From Bacillus sp. HMF5848 (lineage in GTDB: Bacteria > Bacillota > Bacilli > Bacillales > HMF5848), in NCBI RefSeq assembly GCF_003944835.1, contig NZ_RWIV01000001.1:1589501-1653500 (forward strand): a stretch of DNA of 64,000 bases, written 5' to 3'. Positions within the stretch are counted from its first letter, which is position 1. The number at the start of each line of letters is the position of its first letter. Shown in pieces: positions 61,391-64,000 of this stretch. The position numbers were made by a program, and so were the translations under genes. Under the pieces are notes generated by a model. The model had not been told where the DNA came from. It did no database searches and was given only the letters and a program-made list of their open reading frames with translations.

Positions 61391-62191
61391 TTGAAAAAGC
61401 AAGTTGGATTTATAGGTTGTGGTAATATGGCAATTGCGATGATTCGTGGAATGCTACAATCAGGTTTAGTCCCAAAGGAAGATATTTACGCAAGTGCAGT
61501 AAGTGAATCTACATTGCAGGGAGCTAGTGAGGCATTAGGTATTAATGTTACGCTTAATAACTGTGAGGTTATTGATAGATGCTCTATTGTCTTTCTTGCT
61601 GTTAAGCCATATCAATATGCAGATGTTATTCATGAAATAATGCGGCACACACGTCATGATACTGTGTTAGTAACCATTGCAGCAGGTGTTACTATTAAAG
61701 ATGTGGAAGAGTTTTTTAATAAACCGATAAAAGTCATCCGTTCTATGCCAAATACACCATCGCTAGTTGGGGAAGGTATGACAGCGTTGTGTATTAATAA
61801 GGAAGTTTCTGATGAAGAGGTAGAGTCAGTTTTAGCTCTTTTTAATAGTTTTGGTCATGTTGAACTCGTAGAGGAGTCCTTGATGGATGCTATTCCTGCC
61901 ATAAGCGGCTCATCTCCTGCCTACGTATATATAATGATTGAAGCGTTAGCTGATGGAGGCGTTCGTCAAGGTATTCCAAGAGATCAAGCATATAGACTAG
62001 CAGCGCAGGCTGTTCTAGGTGCAGCTAAAATGGTGTTACAATCGGACAAGCATCCAGCTCAACTTAAGGATGAGGTTTGTACGCCAGGTGGTGCAACAAT
62101 CGAAGCGATAGCAGCACTTGAAGAAGTAGGATTTCGTCATGCCATTCATATGGCAATGGATAGGTGTACTAAGAAAGCAAGTGTAAAGTAG
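61391..62191 (+). CDS. proI: Pyrroline-5-carboxylate reductase
   Basis: 266 aa from TTG 61391 (GAGGAAG upstream). It makes proline from pyrroline-5-carboxylate with NADPH. Rossmann motif GFIGCGNMA at the start, VKP and SMPNTP in the middle, and the C-terminal signature AISGSSPAYVYIMIEAL with TPGGATIEAI. No proA/proB is adjacent, so it is a stand-alone ProI-type gene rather than part of proBA. Confidence 0.94.
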   Translation: MKKQVGFIGCGNMAIAMIRGMLQSGLVPKEDIYASAVSESTLQGASEALGINVTLNNCEVIDRCSIVFLAVKPYQYADVIHEIMRHTRHDTVLVTIAAGVTIKDVEEFFNKPIKVIRSMPNTPSLVGEGMTALCINKEVSDEEVESVLALFNSFGHVELVEESLMDAIPAISGSSPAYVYIMIEALADGGVRQGIPRDQAYRLAAQAVLGAAKMVLQSDKHPAQLKDEVCTPGGATIEAIAALEEVGFRHAIHMAMDRCTKKASVK

Positions 62192-62203
62192 TGTAAACAG
62201 TAT

Positions 62204-62232
62204 TTGACAAAAATGGCTAACCAATGTATAAT
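62204..62232 (+). promoter_or_regulatory. Consensus sigma-A promoter of an ncRNA
   Basis: TTGACA (62204-62209), exactly 17 bp, TATAAT (62227-62232). Both hexamers are perfect consensus, which is rare and predicts high expression. The next protein start is 500 bp away, after a terminator. Confidence 0.9.
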
Positions 62233-62238
62233 TAAAAA

Positions 62239-62598
62239 CGTTGCTCAAAAAATAGCTTGTTTTTTATATTTTAAATAAAATTAATTAGAGCGTACTGATA
62301 TGCTTTTTGAATAATGGAAAGTAAGAGTGTTAGACTTAGGGTAATCTAGGTCTAGGTACGAAAAAAGTCAAAGCGTTGTCTATGACGGTGACCACCATAC
62401 GCTTTTCTGATTTTATGAATGGCGTTTCATGATTTATAGAAACACTTATTCACACTGGATCGGCTTCGGAGCCGTGAGGATGCAAGAGAGGTAGGGCTTG
62501 CGTCGTTTAAGTTCATGATTTTGAAATCTACCGCGGCAAGAAAAACAAGTTAAAACCGTCCGTAACGAACCAGGCAAATGCTTGGTTCGTTATTTATT
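62239..62598 (+). ncRNA. Roughly 360-nt structured non-coding RNA
   Basis: It runs from the consensus promoter to a terminator without a plausible ORF. Pairings: CTTGTTTTT (62256) with AAAAACAAG (62541) closing the molecule; TGAATAA (62308) with TTATTCA (62446); GACTTAG/CTAGGTC (62333/62346); AAAGCGT/ACGCTTT (62370/62399); CGGCT/AGCCG (62461/62470); GATGCAAG/CTTGCGTC (62479/62497). I do not recognise a known riboswitch or housekeeping RNA. The only following gene (62731) lies after the terminator. Confidence 0.7.
62564..62598 (+). terminator. Terminator of the ncRNA
   Basis: AACGAACCA (62564-62572) pairs perfectly with TGGTTCGTT (62583-62591); the tail is ATTTATTG. Confidence 0.75.
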
Positions 62599-62730
62599 GT
62601 ATCAGTCTTAAGATGTATGACACACTAAACCTTAAATAGTATATATAATCATTCGAAGCTCTGATGTTATTATGTCACGTATCCTTTAAGATAAAGTTGT
62701 GAAGAATAATAATAAGGAGCGTGACAGATA

Positions 62731-62850
62731 ATGATTAACAATTATGAATATACATGGAAAACTATTCTTGATTTAGAGCGTGAATTGTCTATGCAACAAA
62801 AGAAAGGCCTACCTTTTCGGAACAAAAAGAAAAAAGAAGCAAACCGATAA
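62731..62850 (+). CDS. Small basic hypothetical protein (39 aa)
   Basis: ATG 62731 with AAGGAG upstream; MINNYEYTWKTILDLERELS followed by a Lys-rich tail (NKKKKKEANR-like). It has its own terminator 30 nt downstream. It is too short for normal ORF cut-offs. Not recognised. Confidence 0.6.
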   Translation: MINNYEYTWKTILDLERELSMQQKKGLPFRNKKKKEANR

Positions 62851-62879
62851 ACGTAGTAATAAATAAACATAAAATAATA

Positions 62880-62922
62880 CAAAAGATGCCTATGTAACAT
62901 AATTCTAGGCATCTTTTTTTTA
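62880..62922 (+). terminator. Rho-independent terminator
   Basis: AAAGATGCCTA / TAGGCATCTTT then a T-run. Confidence 0.88.
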
Positions 62923-63294
62923 GTTTCGATTTTCTGCAGTGGCATAAACTCGACACGGAACAATTTCAAGATATCTCGGTTCAGTTTCGACACGCGAATG
63001 GGTCATTCCCTCTTTTTTTTTACACCAAATTTTGTGGATTGACGCAATTTTTGACACGATAAGTAGCTGAAAAGTGTTCATTTTTCATTTTATTCATACT
63101 ACATAAGCTTTTATATCTTTCGTGTAGAGAAAAAACATTACTCGCTCGCTAAAAAAACGGCATAGCAATCGACTGGAAATTCATGCAAAACTATAAAGGA
63201 AACAAAGGATAGCAACTATTTCCTATACTGTTGGAATCGCTGTATTTCTGTTAAAATAAAGTTCGTGACTTTTTTAAGAAAACATGGTGATAAG
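62923..63294. other. Gap before the helicase gene
   Basis: About 370 bp with no credible ORF and no strong hairpin. A TAAAAT -10-like box near 63253 may serve the helicase gene. Short T- and A-runs are frequent. Confidence 0.45.
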
Positions 63295-64000
63295 ATGAAA
63301 AGAAATCGTTTTTTCAATAAACCTTTTGGTGTTTCAGGCTGTGACATTCCATCAGCCCATTTTGCAAACCTAGAAACTACCTCTTTATTAGTTCAGCAAA
63401 CTGATGAAGATAGTAGGTACTTTCGTATGCTTGAAAAAGAGGGTATACGATTAAACAAGGAACAAATTATTGCAGTGCGTCATGTAGAAGGTCCTTTCTT
63501 AACACTGGCTGGTGCAGGAACTGGAAAAACTACGGTTCTTGTATGCCGTGCAGGCTATTTACTTACGGAGAAATCAGTATTACCTGAGCAGCTTCTGTTA
63601 GTGACGTTTACAAAAAAAGCAGCGGATGAAATTAAGGAGAGAATCGGTAATTTACCTAATGTGTCTAAGCGGACAGCATCTTTAATTCAAGCTAGTACAT
63701 TTCATTCGTTTTTTTTATTCGTTTTACGTAAAAAAGGGTATACGCAAGATATATTGAGTAACGATAGACATAAACATATTATCTTAAAGAAAATTTTAAG
63801 AGAAAAAGGACTAAGTGATGATTATCAGCCCGAAGTACTGTTATCACTTTTGTCGCATTATAAAATGAACATGTTGAATATTGATAATTTACCAGATAAA
63901 TCAAAACAAGAGAAGGAAATAAAAGAGATACTACACACCTACGAAAAATGGAAATTAGCAGAAAATAAAATGGATTTTGATGATATTTTAGTATTATCCT
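63295..64000 (+). CDS. UvrD/PcrA-like superfamily 1 DNA helicase, N-terminal part
   Basis: The first 235 codons; the gene leaves the right edge. Q-motif region LNKEQIIAVRH (about residues 53-63), Walker A LAGAGTGKTTVL (about residues 71-82), motif Ia VTFTKKAADEIKERI and ASTFHSFFLFVLRKKGY, with MDFDDIL at the end of the window. The 50-residue N-terminal extension before the helicase core recalls B. subtilis YjcD. Involvement in DNA repair is inferred from the family. The ATG at 63295 follows GGTGATAAG. Confidence 0.9.
   Translation, partial: MKRNRFFNKPFGVSGCDIPSAHFANLETTSLLVQQTDEDSRYFRMLEKEGIRLNKEQIIAVRHVEGPFLTLAGAGTGKTTVLVCRAGYLLTEKSVLPEQLLLVTFTKKAADEIKERIGNLPNVSKRTASLIQASTFHSFFLFVLRKKGYTQDILSNDRHKHIILKKILREKGLSDDYQPEVLLSLLSHYKMNMLNIDNLPDKSKQEKEIKEILHTYEKWKLAENKMDFDDILVLS

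Noticed and set aside
62520-62540. T-box-like string CTACCGCGGC
   Set aside because: The conserved T-box core AGGGTGGNACCGCG is not matched, there is no Stem I or specifier loop, and no aminoacyl-synthetase or amino-acid gene follows.
62742-62993. 83-codon ORF on the minus strand
   Set aside because: Antisense of the 39-aa gene and its terminator; Phe/Tyr/Lys-rich from A/T runs.
1-64000. CRISPR arrays, prophage genes, rRNA
   Set aside because: No regularly spaced repeats, phage structural or integrase genes, or rRNA sequences were seen.

Overview
This 64 kb window is a chromosomal segment of a low-GC Gram-positive bacterium, most likely a Bacillaceae member (Bacillus or a close alkaliphile-type genus). 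The evidence is the set of families and control elements: clpE with paired CtsR boxes, a preQ1-I riboswitch ahead of queC, a NagR-type regulator beside nagAB, OpuA with a GbsR-like repressor, phoU, proI, a DUF2187/YkvS protein, a cadC-cadA operon, strong AGGAGG-type ribosome binding sites and frequent TTG/GTG starts. There is no prophage, CRISPR array or rRNA. The only mobile DNA is a decayed IS1182-type transposase and three copies of a short inverted-repeat element (MITE-like).

Layout. 1-4855: a cut sensor-like gene, an M3 oligoendopeptidase, IS/MITE debris, and a membrane protein behind two CsoR/CstR-like operators. 4856-11447: a DUF7010 protein, a MoxR-DUF58-DUF4129 operon, and a TetR-controlled ABC-2 exporter. 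11532-19000: clpE, a CPBP-like protein, an orphan pair of peptide-type ABC permeases, and a divergent LysR / YeiH-type exporter pair. 19483-26677: a LiaF-like protein, phoU, ykvS-like, patatin, SDR, folE, rarD and a Met-rich protein. 26836-33274: an M29 aminopeptidase, an alarmone-hydrolase-like HD protein, preQ1-queC-queF, a tRNA-like gene, and nagR / nagAB. 33380-37842: opuA (three genes), gbsR-like and a coiled-coil protein. 37873-42675: an M20 amidohydrolase, pcp-pxpB-pxpC and an HD-GYP protein. 42676-44612: a gene-poor interval containing a large structured RNA. 44613-55909: a DUF2157/GDYXXLXY membrane protein, lipoproteins, a sugar ABC transporter lacking its ATPase, CapA and an LLM oxidoreductase. 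56024-64000: cadCA, acetyltransferases, proI, two further structured intergenic regions and the start of a UvrD-like helicase.

Most notable. (1) The cadA reading frame carries an in-frame TGA exactly at the first cysteine of its HMA CxxC metal motif, followed by a hairpin with bacterial SECIS-like spacing. It is either a selenocysteine-containing P-type ATPase or a single nonsense mutation. (2) Positions 43242-43702 encode no protein but fold on paper into a roughly 400-nt multibranched RNA closed by a 24-position terminal helix. (3) A consensus sigma-A promoter (TTGACA-17-TATAAT) drives a second roughly 360-nt non-coding transcript after proI. (4) A tRNA-like gene has an 8-9 bp anticodon stem. 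All folding was done by eye and all family calls come from motif recognition; no searches were run.
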